From assembly GCA_041569895.1 (NCBI GenBank), contig JBFFXF010000173.1:1-15511 (forward strand): 15,511 nucleotides of DNA, in the 5' to 3' direction. The stretch's first letter is position 1. The number at the start of each line of letters is the position of its first letter. Below are positions 1-6,731 of this stretch, piece by piece. This stretch comes from JBFFXF01 sp041569895. GTDB taxonomy: Bacteria > Planctomycetota > UBA8108 > JACQVS01. The translations under genes were made by a program, and so were the position numbers. The notes under the pieces are model-generated. The model searched no databases and had not been told where the DNA came from. It saw nothing but the letters and a program-made list of their open reading frames with translations.

Positions 1-17
1 CAGCGCTCAGCGGATTT

Positions 18-199
18 AACCACAGAGGGCGGAGAGAAGAAGCACAGAGGGCACAGAGGCGGCTTCGAAGGCCTTGCTCGAGATCGCGGGCCGGGTTGAG
101 CGGCGAAGGGTCGTTCGGACTGAAGAGGGAGGGAGACCTCTCTGTGCGTCCTCTGTGCCTGTGCGTCGCTGCGCCAGCTCGCGCCGCACCTCTGTGGTT
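18..199. repeat. Inverted CACAGAGG/CCTCTGTG repeat cluster
   Basis: AACCACAGAGG at 18-28 is the exact reverse complement of CCTCTGTGGTT at 189-199. Inside this pair, GCACAGAGG occurs twice in tandem (42-50 and 51-59), and its complement CCTCTGTGC lies at 150-158 with a degenerate partner just before it. The layout is outer arm, inner arms, about 90 bp of spacer, inner arm, outer arm. It could fold as a long imperfect cruciform or RNA hairpin, or be two copies of a dispersed intergenic element in opposite orientation. From memory, similar CTCTGTG strings are common between genes in several environmental bacterial phyla; I could not check this. Confidence 0.6.
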
Positions 200-318
200 C
201 AATTCTCGGCGAACCTCACTCACGGTGCGATCTGCCGAGACGACAGCGCGGCCCGGAACAACTGCGATTTCGAGGGTCAAACGCCAGGATGGACCTGCGT
301 TTTTGCAACTGTCGGGTC

Positions 319-349
319 CGATTCCGATACCGACTCCGATGACCGATCC
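319..349 (+). repeat. CCGAYW hexamer run (block B, left copy)
   Basis: A short run of degenerate hexamers (CCGATT, CCGATA, CCGACT, then CCGATG and related units). Its 18-bp core CCGACTCCGATGACCGAT (330-347) recurs exactly, on the other strand, at 10915-10932. No G-tract block accompanies it here, unlike the copies near 10966 and 15296. Confidence 0.6.
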
Positions 350-351
350 CG

Positions 352-407
352 AGATCGGAGATCAGAGATCAGAGACCAGAGACCAGAGACCAGAGATCAG
401 AGATCAG
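352..407 (+). repeat. Eight-unit 7-bp tandem repeat AGAYCAG
   Basis: Eight uninterrupted 7-bp units: AGATCGG, two AGATCAG, three AGACCAG, then two AGATCAG. The only variation after the first unit is a T/C change, so the array expanded recently or is slippage-prone. It follows directly on the hexamer run and is far from any start codon seen in the window. Confidence 0.85.
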
Positions 408-480
408 ACTCTGAGCTCGAAAGTCACCCCTCTGCGTAATCTGCGTTCCCGTCCTCGTCACCCGTCAGCCGCGCTCGCCA

Positions 481-1044
481 TCACACCGCCGGCGGCACCA
501 CCTCCAGGAGCTCCACCGCTGGCAGAGTGTTGCAGAAGATGATCGCCAGGCGGCCATGAGCGTGGGTGGCTCCGGCGTGGGTGGCTCCCGGGGGGGCGCT
601 GTCGGTGAGGCCGAAGAGGCGGCAGAAGGCGCTGTCGATCGGGATTCTCAGGAACGCCTCGGTCTGGATGCGCCTCATGACGCCGTGCTCGATGAGGATG
701 CGTCCGAGCGGCGTGTTCGCCTCGAGGATGCGCCGGCGGACGTCGTCGCCGCAGTACTCGAGGTTGAAGCACATGATGCCGGCGAGGATGATCGGGCCAT
801 CCGGGCCGGCCGAGAGCGTCAGTCGGCGCGCGTATTCGTTCCCTTCCCGGTGGACCTCGATGACGTTGAGGTGAACGGCGGCGCCGTGGTGCGCCTCGAG
901 CGTCACGGTCATGTGCTGGTCGTGGTCGAGCAGCCGCCGCTCGGTGGGCGGGAGGGCGTCGGGCGGGATCACCTCGAACTCGGAGGCGTCGAGCGAGTTC
1001 GACGGGAAAACGCCGAGCAGTTCTCGGAGCCAGTCTCGGGGCAT
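481..1044 (-). CDS. Chorismate-lyase-fold (UbiC/DUF98-like) protein
   Basis: A 187-residue cytoplasmic protein with no signal peptide or membrane segment. It has the pattern of the chorismate lyase / DUF98 superfamily: an MTVTLE strand (45-50) followed by a conserved Gly, an EYARR segment (70-74) whose Arg could match the substrate-binding Arg of UbiC, a clear TPLGRILIEH motif (111-120), and a C-terminal VELLEV (177-182) whose Glu181 would correspond to UbiC's catalytic Glu. Family members remove pyruvate from chorismate to give 4-hydroxybenzoate, but many relatives are uncharacterised, so the reaction is not assured. An exact 5-residue duplication (GATHA twice) lies near the C terminus. It is read alone, divergently from the helicase gene. 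The start at 1044 lies about 23 nt below a predicted transcription start; no clear Shine-Dalgarno is visible. Confidence 0.65.
   Translation of the reverse strand: MPRDWLRELLGVFPSNSLDASEFEVIPPDALPPTERRLLDHDQHMTVTLEAHHGAAVHLNVIEVHREGNEYARRLTLSAGPDGPIILAGIMCFNLEYCGDDVRRRILEANTPLGRILIEHGVMRRIQTEAFLRIPIDSAFCRLFGLTDSAPPGATHAGATHAHGRLAIIFCNTLPAVELLEVVPPAV
560..589. repeat. 15-bp in-frame tandem duplication inside a gene
   Basis: GCGTGGGTGGCTCC is followed by G in the unit at 560-574 and by C in the unit at 575-589. On the minus strand this gives two GATHA repeats near the C terminus of the chorismate-lyase-like protein. The length is a multiple of three, so the frame is kept. Confidence 0.8.
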
Positions 1045-1073
1045 GGCGTTTCGTCGCGGCCGGAAAGACCGCG

Positions 1074-1102
1074 AGAATACGGCGCGGCCGACGCGATGTC
1101 AA
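1074..1102 (-). promoter_or_regulatory. Sigma70-like promoter of the chorismate-lyase-like gene
   Basis: On the minus strand a perfect -35 TTGACA (1102-1097) is followed by exactly 17 bp and a -10 TATTCT (1079-1074). Transcription would begin near 1067, about 23 nt before the ATG at 1044. It lies back-to-back with the rep promoter. Confidence 0.65.
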
Positions 1103-1130
1103 GGTATCCGGAAGACGTGGCGGCGCGTCC

Positions 1131-1159
1131 TTGACGCCATGCGCGGCGTGCTCTATCTT
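1131..1159 (+). promoter_or_regulatory. Sigma70-like promoter of the rep-like helicase gene
   Basis: -35 TTGACG (1131-1136), a 17-bp spacer and -10 TATCTT (1154-1159). Transcription would start near 1166, leaving a leader of about 45 nt to the ATG at 1211. The in-frame ATG at 1139 lies inside the spacer and would not be transcribed, which favours the later start. Confidence 0.6.
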
Positions 1160-1210
1160 CCTCGCTCCTCTCCGGGGGGAGGGGATCCGTCGAAGAGAAC
1201 CGCCGTCGAG

Positions 1211-3265
1211 ATGGTGAAGAGAAACTCCGGGCACTTTCTCCGCGATCTGAACGACGCCCAGCGGGCCGCCGTGACGACCATCGACGGGCCGCTGCTCGTC
1301 CTCGCCGGCGCGGGGACCGGGAAGACGCGCGTCATCACCTGTCGCGTGGCGCACCTCCTTCGCCAGGGCGTGGCGCCCGGGAGCATCCTCGGCGTCACCT
1401 TCACGAACAAGGCCGCGCGCGAGATGCGCGAGCGCGTCGCCGGGATCCTCGGCAAGCGACCGCAGGGGCTGACGCTGTCGACCTTCCACTCGCTCGGCAT
1501 GCGGATCCTGCGCGCCGAGGCCTCGCTGGTCGATCTGCGTCCGAACTTCTCCATCCTCGATTCGTCGGACCAGCAGTCGCTGATGCGCGACGTGCTGCGC
1601 GGCATCCGCGGCAGCGCGACCACCGCCGACGCCCGGCCCGTCCTCAACGCCGTGTCTCTCGCGAAGAACAGGTTCGCGCTGCCGGGAGACCTGCTCGAGG
1701 AGGCGGAGACCGACGAGGAGCACCTGCTCGCGCGCGCCTATCACCGCTACGCGGAGAAACTGCGCTTGCTCAACTGCGTCGACTTCGACGACCTCATCCT
1801 CCTGCCGGTGCGCGCGCTCCTCGAGCACGAGTCGCTGCGCGAGAAGTACCGGCGGCGATTTCGATACGTGATGATCGACGAGTACCAGGACACCAACGGG
1901 TCGCAGTACCGCTTCACGCGCGCGCTCGTCGGACGGGAGCGCAACGTCTGCGTCGTCGGAGACGACGACCAGTCGATCTACGGCTTTCGCGGCGCCGAAA
2001 TGGACAAGATCCTTCGCTTCGAGCGTGATTTTCCGGGCGCGCGCGTCGTCACGCTCGAGCACAACTACCGTTCGACGACGCCGGTGCTCGACCTCGCCAA
2101 CGCCGTCATCGAGCTCAACGCCGAGAGGCGGCCGAAACGGCTCCGGAGCGTCACCGGCGCCGGCGACCCGGTGACGTGGGTCCGGTGCCCCGACGGCGAG
2201 GCGGAGGTCCAGTGCGTCGTGCAGCGGATCGAGGAGCTCCGGCGCCGCGGAGGCGCGCGGCTCGAGGACATCGCCGTCCTGTTTCGCTCCTCGTTCCAGG
2301 CGCGGCCGTTCGAGGAGAAGCTGCGGCTCCGGCAGCTGCCGTACACGCTGGTCGGCGGACAGTCGTACTTCGATCGCAAGGAGATCCGCGACCTGCTCGC
2401 CTACTGGAACGTCGTCAACAACCCCGGAGACGACGTGTCGCTCCTCCGCGTCATCAACTTCCCGCGGCGCGGTCTGGGCGACACCGCGATCCGGAGGCTC
2501 GACGAGCTCGCCCGTGGTCGCGGCGTGTCGGTCTCGCGCGCGCTCGAGCTCGCCGCCGGTGGCGAGGCCGGCCTCTCCGCACGCGCGCGTGCCGGCGCCG
2601 AGTCGCTCTCGGGGATCCTCCGGCGGGGCAGGGAGACGCTGCGAAGCCGCGGCGGCGGGGCGATGTGCCGGTTCCTGGTCGAGGAGCTCTCGTACCGCCA
2701 GGCGCTCGGCGAGCTCTATCCCGATCCCGAAGCGCTCCAGGCTCGCTGGGGCGCGGTGGAGGATCTCCTGCGCGCCGTCGACGAATGGCAGCGGCGCGCG
2801 GGTCGCGAGGGGTTCGGCAGCTTCCTCGGCGCGTTGACGCTCGACGCGCAGGACGATCGTGGCGAGGAGGATGTGCGCGGGCTTGCGCTGATGACGCTGC
2901 ACTCGGCGAAGGGGCTCGAGTTTCCGGCCGTCTTCCTCGTCGGCGTCGAGGAGGAGATCCTGCCGCACCGGAAGTCGATCGAGGACGGCGACCGGGCCAT
3001 CGAGGAGGAGCGCAGGCTCTTCTACGTCGGCATCACGCGCGCGCGCCGGCTTCTGACCATCACCACGGCGGAGCGCCGCACGTCGCGCGGCTCCGAGACC
3101 GAGTGCCAGCCGTCACGCTTCCTCACCGAGCTCGGAGACTCGGCGCCGATCGCCACGGAGGTGTTCGATCCGAACCAGACCGCCAGCGAGGAGGTGGTGG
3201 CCGACATGCTGGCGCGCTTTCGCGACCGCCGCACCGGCAGCGCTCGCGCGAACGGCGATGGATGA
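1211..3265 (+). CDS. rep: Rep/PcrA-type superfamily 1A DNA helicase
   Basis: A 684-residue ATP-dependent 3'-5' DNA translocase/helicase, close in length to E. coli Rep (about 673). All core motifs are present: Q-motif glutamine (Gln17), Walker A AGAGTGKT (32-39), TFTNKAAREM (motif Ia), Walker B DEYQD (223-227), the GDDDQSIYGFRGA motif III region, HNYRST (motif IV), MTLHSAKGLEF (561-571, motif V) and VGITRAR (606-612, motif VI). The STFHSLG, DFDDLILLP, LPHRKSIED and PSRFL stretches resemble Rep more than UvrD. Such enzymes remove protein blocks ahead of replication forks or act in repair. The ATG at 1211 was chosen because the fold begins at Leu13 and because the upstream ATG at 1139 lies inside the predicted promoter. 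A weak GAAGAGAA precedes it at 1192-1199. It converges with the HEAT-repeat gene, leaving a 10-bp gap and no visible terminator. Confidence 0.93.
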   Translation: MVKRNSGHFLRDLNDAQRAAVTTIDGPLLVLAGAGTGKTRVITCRVAHLLRQGVAPGSILGVTFTNKAAREMRERVAGILGKRPQGLTLSTFHSLGMRILRAEASLVDLRPNFSILDSSDQQSLMRDVLRGIRGSATTADARPVLNAVSLAKNRFALPGDLLEEAETDEEHLLARAYHRYAEKLRLLNCVDFDDLILLPVRALLEHESLREKYRRRFRYVMIDEYQDTNGSQYRFTRALVGRERNVCVVGDDDQSIYGFRGAEMDKILRFERDFPGARVVTLEHNYRSTTPVLDLANAVIELNAERRPKRLRSVTGAGDPVTWVRCPDGEAEVQCVVQRIEELRRRGGARLEDIAVLFRSSFQARPFEEKLRLRQLPYTLVGGQSYFDRKEIRDLLAYWNVVNNPGDDVSLLRVINFPRRGLGDTAIRRLDELARGRGVSVSRALELAAGGEAGLSARARAGAESLSGILRRGRETLRSRGGGAMCRFLVEELSYRQALGELYPDPEALQARWGAVEDLLRAVDEWQRRAGREGFGSFLGALTLDAQDDRGEEDVRGLALMTLHSAKGLEFPAVFLVGVEEEILPHRKSIEDGDRAIEEERRLFYVGITRARRLLTITTAERRTSRGSETECQPSRFLTELGDSAPIATEVFDPNQTASEEVVADMLARFRDRRTGSARANGDG

Positions 3266-3275
3266 GCGAGCCTGG

Positions 3276-4031
3276 CTATATCGTCGACGCTCCGGCGGGA
3301 CGCGTCTCGCCGAGGCGCTGTCGCGCCCGCTCGAGCGCTCGCGCGGCGGCCTCTCGCACCGTCTCCTCGAGGTCGTCGAGCGCCGCTCGCAGGACGTCGA
3401 GCGTGCGCTCGTCCTCCGTCACCCGGCCGATCACCTCGCACAGCCGTCGTCGCGCTGCCGCGGTTGCGGGCATCTCGCCGGTCTGGATGCGCCGCAGGCG
3501 CCAGGCTGCGGCGATCGCCGCCGGTGGACCGATGCGGATCAGCGCGTCGCTGGCGTGATCGGCGAGATACGCGCCGTCGAGCGCATCGAGGAGCAGCTCG
3601 AGCGCCTCGGCGGACCGGCGTCCGACCGTTCCGAGCTTGCGGCACGCGACCATGCCGTTGTAGCCGCCGCGGTGAGAGAGCTCGAGGAGCGCCGGCACCG
3701 ATGCCGCTCCGGTGTCCGCGACCGCGGTGATCAGGTCGCCACGGTCGTACCCGGTGACGCGCCCGCTCTCGAGCGCGGCGATCATGTGGGGGATCGCCCG
3801 GGCGCAGCGCATCGACGCGAGCCGGCGCGCCGTCTCGACGATGGTGACGGAATCGTCCTCGCGGAGCCTTCGGATGAGGGACTCCTGAAAGAGCCAGATC
3901 GCCCCCTGCGCCGCGAGCACGACCAGTGCGAGAGCCAGGCACAGCAGCATCGCGCGGCGGCCGGTGCGCCGGGGGCCGCCCGCCGCGTCCTGACCCTGAC
4001 GCGGCGCCTCACTCTCGCGTGAGCTCTCCAT
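3276..4031 (-). CDS. Membrane-anchored HEAT-repeat protein
   Basis: A 251-residue protein. The first 26 residues are hydrophilic and Arg-rich, one hydrophobic helix spans about residues 27-48, and the rest (about 50-245) is helical, Ala/Leu/Arg-rich and built of HEAT-like units of about 30-40 residues (segments such as RAIPHMIAALES, SVPALLEL, SAEALELLLDAL, VREAAARALERA). This suggests a single-pass anchor holding a helical-repeat scaffold, probably for protein binding; no enzymatic motif is visible. A GGAGG 7 nt upstream fixes the start at 4031 rather than the in-frame ATG at 4064. The gene overlaps the end of the aldehyde dehydrogenase gene by 23 bp and is the last of a three-gene minus-strand operon. 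Its link to pentose oxidation is unclear and may only be co-transcription. Confidence 0.75.
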   Translation of the reverse strand: MESSRESEAPRQGQDAAGGPRRTGRRAMLLCLALALVVLAAQGAIWLFQESLIRRLREDDSVTIVETARRLASMRCARAIPHMIAALESGRVTGYDRGDLITAVADTGAASVPALLELSHRGGYNGMVACRKLGTVGRRSAEALELLLDALDGAYLADHASDALIRIGPPAAIAAAWRLRRIQTGEMPATAAARRRLCEVIGRVTEDERTLDVLRAALDDLEETVREAAARALERARQRLGETRPAGASTI

Positions 4032-5592
4032 CGACCAGCCTCCAGATGCGTCGCGGGTTCTCATCCTGCAGCTCCGCCGGCAGCGCCGCGTCCGGGAATC
4101 CCTGGTAACAGACGGGACGGGCGAAGCGGAGGATCGCTGCGGTGCCGACCGACGTGAACAGGCTGTTGGTGGTCGCCGGATACGGGCCGCCGTGGTGCAT
4201 CGACGGGCAGACCTCGACGCCCGTCGGGAAGCCGTTGAAGATGATGCGACCGACCTTGCTCTCGAGGATCGAGACCAGCGAGGCGTGCTCCTCGAGGTCC
4301 TCTTCCGTGCCGTGGATGGTCGCCGTCAGGTGCCCCTCGAGCCCCGCCGCGATCGCCTCGAGCTGCTCCCGCGACCGAGCGCGCACGAGGATCGTCGACG
4401 GGCCGAAGATCTCGCGCGACAGCCGGCGGTCGGCGAGGAAGTCACCCGCCTCCGTCGAGAGGAGGCAGCACGCGGCCTCGGTCCGTTCGCGCCGCGGCGT
4501 CTCACGCGAGCGCGCCTCGAGCGTGACCACACTCGAGCCGTCGAGCTCCTGGAGGTCCCTCTCGTACGCCTCGAGGATGCCGCGGTGCAGCATGGTCCCG
4601 GGCGCGGTCTCCTCGATTCTCTCCCGCAGCGTCGACGTCAGGCGGTCGAGGTCATCCCCCGCGACACCGACGACCACGCCGGGATTGGTGCAGAACTGGC
4701 CGACGCCGAGTGACACCGACTGCGCCAGGCCCTCGGCGATGGCGTCGGCCCGCCCGGCGAGCGCGCCGGGGAGCAGGAAAACCGGGTTGATGCTGCCCAT
4801 CTCCGCGTAGACGGGGATCGGATCGGGTCTCGCGTTCGCGGCGTCGAAGAGCGCGCGGCCGCCGCGCAGCGACCCCGTGAACCCGACCGCCCGCGCCAGC
4901 GGGTGGCGCACCATCGCCAGGCCGACGCGTTCACTCGTCCCGTGCAGGAGCGAGAACATCCCGGACGGCATCTCCGCGGCCATCGCCGCCCGCCGGATCG
5001 CGCGTCCGACGAGCTCCGACGTGCCGGGGTGCGCGGGATGCGCCTTGACGACAACCGGATTGCCCGCGGCGATCGCCGAGGCGGTGTCTCCCCCGGCGAC
5101 CGAGAACGCCAGAGGGAAGTTGCTCGCGCCGAAGATCGCCACCGGCCCGATGCCGATCAGCATGCGGCGCACGTCCGGCTTGGGGATCGGCTTGCGGTCC
5201 GGTATGGCGTGATCAATGCGCGCGTCGACCCAGGAGCCCTTGCGGACCACCTTCGCGAACATCCGCAGCTGGCCCACCGTGCGGCCGCGCTCTCCGAGGA
5301 GACGGGCCTCGGGGAGTCCGGTCTCCTCCGCCGCGCGCGTGATCAACGCGTCTCCGAGCGCCTCGATCTCGCCGGCGATGCACTCGAGAAACGGGGCGAA
5401 GTCGACGCGTCTCCGGCGGCACGTCGCGAATGCCTCCGCGGCGCGCTCGAACGCCGCGTGCACCTCGGCGTCGGTCGCCTCGTGGAACTGCGGGTCGAGC
5501 GGCTGGTCGCGGCCGGGCGCGAGCGCCCGGAACGTCACGGTGCCCTCGGCCGACCTCTCGTGTCCGACGATATTCTTTCCGTGGAGCTCCAT
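4009..5592 (-). CDS. 2-oxoglutarate-semialdehyde (2,5-dioxopentanoate) dehydrogenase
   Basis: A 527-residue NAD(P)+-dependent aldehyde dehydrogenase. The family residues are in place: Asn158 in GASNFPLAF, the general base Glu264 in YAEMGSINPVF, and the catalytic Cys301 in GQFCTNPG. The EMGSINPVF and GQFCTNPG forms, plus the late HHGGPYPATTNS segment, are typical of the alpha-ketoglutarate-semialdehyde dehydrogenase group (EC 1.2.1.26), which oxidises 2,5-dioxopentanoate to 2-oxoglutarate. It lies 28 bp downstream of a 2-keto-3-deoxy-pentonate dehydratase homologue, which would make exactly this substrate, so the pair supports both calls. AGGGAG lies 3 nt before the ATG. The same dehydrogenase also serves glucarate and hydroxyproline breakdown, but no gene for either is visible here. 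The upper part of the pathway (sugar dehydrogenase, lactonase, sugar-acid dehydratase) is not in the window. Confidence 0.9.
   Translation of the reverse strand: MELHGKNIVGHERSAEGTVTFRALAPGRDQPLDPQFHEATDAEVHAAFERAAEAFATCRRRRVDFAPFLECIAGEIEALGDALITRAAEETGLPEARLLGERGRTVGQLRMFAKVVRKGSWVDARIDHAIPDRKPIPKPDVRRMLIGIGPVAIFGASNFPLAFSVAGGDTASAIAAGNPVVVKAHPAHPGTSELVGRAIRRAAMAAEMPSGMFSLLHGTSERVGLAMVRHPLARAVGFTGSLRGGRALFDAANARPDPIPVYAEMGSINPVFLLPGALAGRADAIAEGLAQSVSLGVGQFCTNPGVVVGVAGDDLDRLTSTLRERIEETAPGTMLHRGILEAYERDLQELDGSSVVTLEARSRETPRRERTEAACCLLSTEAGDFLADRRLSREIFGPSTILVRARSREQLEAIAAGLEGHLTATIHGTEEDLEEHASLVSILESKVGRIIFNGFPTGVEVCPSMHHGGPYPATTNSLFTSVGTAAILRFARPVCYQGFPDAALPAELQDENPRRIWRLVDGELTRE
4039..4043 (-). 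promoter_or_regulatory. Shine-Dalgarno GGAGG of the HEAT-repeat gene
   Basis: GGAGG on the minus strand with a 7-nt spacer to the ATG at 4031. It lies inside the last codons of the dehydrogenase gene, so the two genes are probably translationally coupled. This site decides the start. Confidence 0.7.
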
Positions 5593-5620
5593 GATCTCCC
5601 TGAAGGCATGTCGGTGATCG

Positions 5621-6466
5621 TCATCCGCCGCACGCGACGGTGTTCACGAGCGTGCCGATGCGGTCGATCGAGATACGGATCTCGTCGCCCGCCGCGAGCG
5701 AGAACGACGAGGACGGGATGATGCCGGTCCCGGTCATCAGGAAACAACCGGCCGGAAAGCTGTTGTCCCGGAAGAGGAACTCGACGAGCTCCGTGGGCTT
5801 GCGCTTGAGCTCCGCGAGGGTCGTCGAGCCGTCGAAGACCGTGCCGCCGCCACGTCGGACCTCGAGCGCGATCCGACACTCTGGCGGCAGGGGCTCGCGG
5901 CTGACCAGCACTCCGGGACCGAGCGCGCAGCAGCCGTCGTACACCTTCGCCTGGGGCAGGTAGAGCGGGTTCTCACCCTCGATGTCGCGCGAGCTCACGT
6001 CGTTGCCGATGGTGTACCCGAATATCTGCCCGCGCCGATTGATCGCGAGGGTGAGCTCGGGCTCGGGCACGTTCCAGTTCGAGTCGGCGCGGATACGCAC
6101 CGTCCCCGAGTGGCCGACGACCCGGTGCGGCGTCGCCTTGAAGAAGAGCTCGGGACGTTCGGCCTCGTAGACGCGATCGTAGAAACTGGCGCCGCCGGCG
6201 TCCTTCGACTCCTCCATGCGCGCGTCGCGGCTGCGGTAGTAAGTGACGCCGGCAGCCCACACCTCCTGGGAAACGACCGGCGCTCCGAGGTAGTAGTCCT
6301 CGATGCGCGCGCGTGGCACCGGGGAGAGCCCCTCCACCGTGGCGAGGAGGAACTCCTCGGGCTCCTCTTCACGAAACAGCGTGTCCCAGTCGATTCGCGG
6401 AAGGCGGTAGAGGAGCTGACCGCGCATGACGAGGACGGCGTCCGCCGACCTGTACACAGAAAGCAT
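5621..6466 (-). CDS. FAH-family 2-keto-3-deoxy-pentonate (D-arabinonate/xylonate) dehydratase
   Basis: A 281-residue cytoplasmic protein of the fumarylacetoacetate hydrolase superfamily. The metal-binding pattern is intact: Glu135 and Glu137 in PEPE, and Asp156 in GNDVSSRD. The segments PELFFKATPHRVVGH and DIEGENPLYLPQAKVYDGCC closely resemble the archaeal 2-keto-3-deoxy-D-arabinonate dehydratase (KdaD of Sulfolobus), which converts 2-keto-3-deoxy-pentonate to 2-oxoglutarate semialdehyde. The downstream aldehyde dehydrogenase would use that product. Which pentose is used (arabinose or xylose, D or L) cannot be told from the sequence. It is first in its operon. The ATG at 6466 begins 6 nt after a good -10 box, which points to leaderless initiation; an internal Met at 6427 is possible but less likely. 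Confidence 0.85.
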   Translation of the reverse strand: MLSVYRSADAVLVMRGQLLYRLPRIDWDTLFREEEPEEFLLATVEGLSPVPRARIEDYYLGAPVVSQEVWAAGVTYYRSRDARMEESKDAGGASFYDRVYEAERPELFFKATPHRVVGHSGTVRIRADSNWNVPEPELTLAINRRGQIFGYTIGNDVSSRDIEGENPLYLPQAKVYDGCCALGPGVLVSREPLPPECRIALEVRRGGGTVFDGSTTLAELKRKPTELVEFLFRDNSFPAGCFLMTGTGIIPSSSFSLAAGDEIRISIDRIGTLVNTVACGG

Positions 6467-6472
6467 GTCGGC

Positions 6473-6501
6473 ATTATCAGAGAGCCTCTGGCAAGTCTCA
6501 A
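6473..6501 (-). promoter_or_regulatory. Sigma70-like promoter of the pentose-oxidation operon, leaderless
   Basis: On the minus strand, -35 TTGAGA (6501-6496), exactly 17 bp, and -10 GATAAT (6478-6473); each hexamer matches consensus at five of six positions. Only six bases separate the -10 from the ATG at 6466, so the first transcribed base should be at or next to the A of the start codon. No Shine-Dalgarno is seen, as expected for a leaderless mRNA. Confidence 0.7.
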
Positions 6502-6528
6502 GCGAAACGTGCGCGCGCGCCGCGACGC

Positions 6529-6557
6529 TTGTAAATCGCTCGGTGGTGCCGTATTCT
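6529..6557 (+). promoter_or_regulatory. Promoter candidate for the exported protein gene
   Basis: -35 TTGTAA (6529-6534), a 17-bp spacer and -10 TATTCT (6552-6557). Transcription would begin near 6564, giving a leader of about 168 nt to the ATG at 6732. It diverges from the leaderless promoter. Both -35 boxes are preceded by the same CGC, so CAAGCG (6499-6504) and CGCTTG (6526-6531) form an inverted pair around a GC-alternating tract, a possible shared operator. Confidence 0.5.
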
Positions 6558-6731
6558 CTCCAGGAAAGCTGCCGATCAGTTCGTTTCAGGAGAGCGAGAC
6601 CGGCGGCGCTGTGGCGCCTGTACGAGTCGGGTCCACGCGATCACACGAGCACGTCCGCGTCGGGTCGGGAGAGGTCCTGGAATGACCCGAATCGAGGCGT
6701 TTCGCGTGCTCACAATGATGCGGCGAAGCCG

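Larger units (their letters stand above)
1..480. other. Intergenic repeat mosaic without a supported gene
   Basis: No convincing coding sequence is visible here. The open frames that cross it are low-complexity and translate the repeats. It contains, in order, an inverted CACAGAGG/CCTCTGTG family (18-199), a CCGAYW hexamer run (319-349), a 7-bp tandem array (352-407) and a CTGCGT pair 9 bp apart (432-437 and 441-446). The neighbouring minus-strand gene ends at 481, so the region lies 3' of it. What lies beyond the left edge is unknown. Confidence 0.6.

Noticed and set aside
352..407. Short regular repeats that might be a CRISPR array
   Set aside because: The units are contiguous 7-mers with no spacers, and there are no cas genes.
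1139..1210. Earlier in-frame ATG for the helicase (start at 1139)
   Set aside because: It lies in the spacer of the TTGACG/TATCTT promoter and adds residues not seen in Rep-type helicases.
458..2968. Very long open frame on the minus strand opposite the helicase gene
   Set aside because: It is an antisense shadow produced by strong G/C third-position bias in the rep gene. Its translation is Arg/Ala/Asp-rich without recognizable domains, and the plus-strand frame has every helicase motif.
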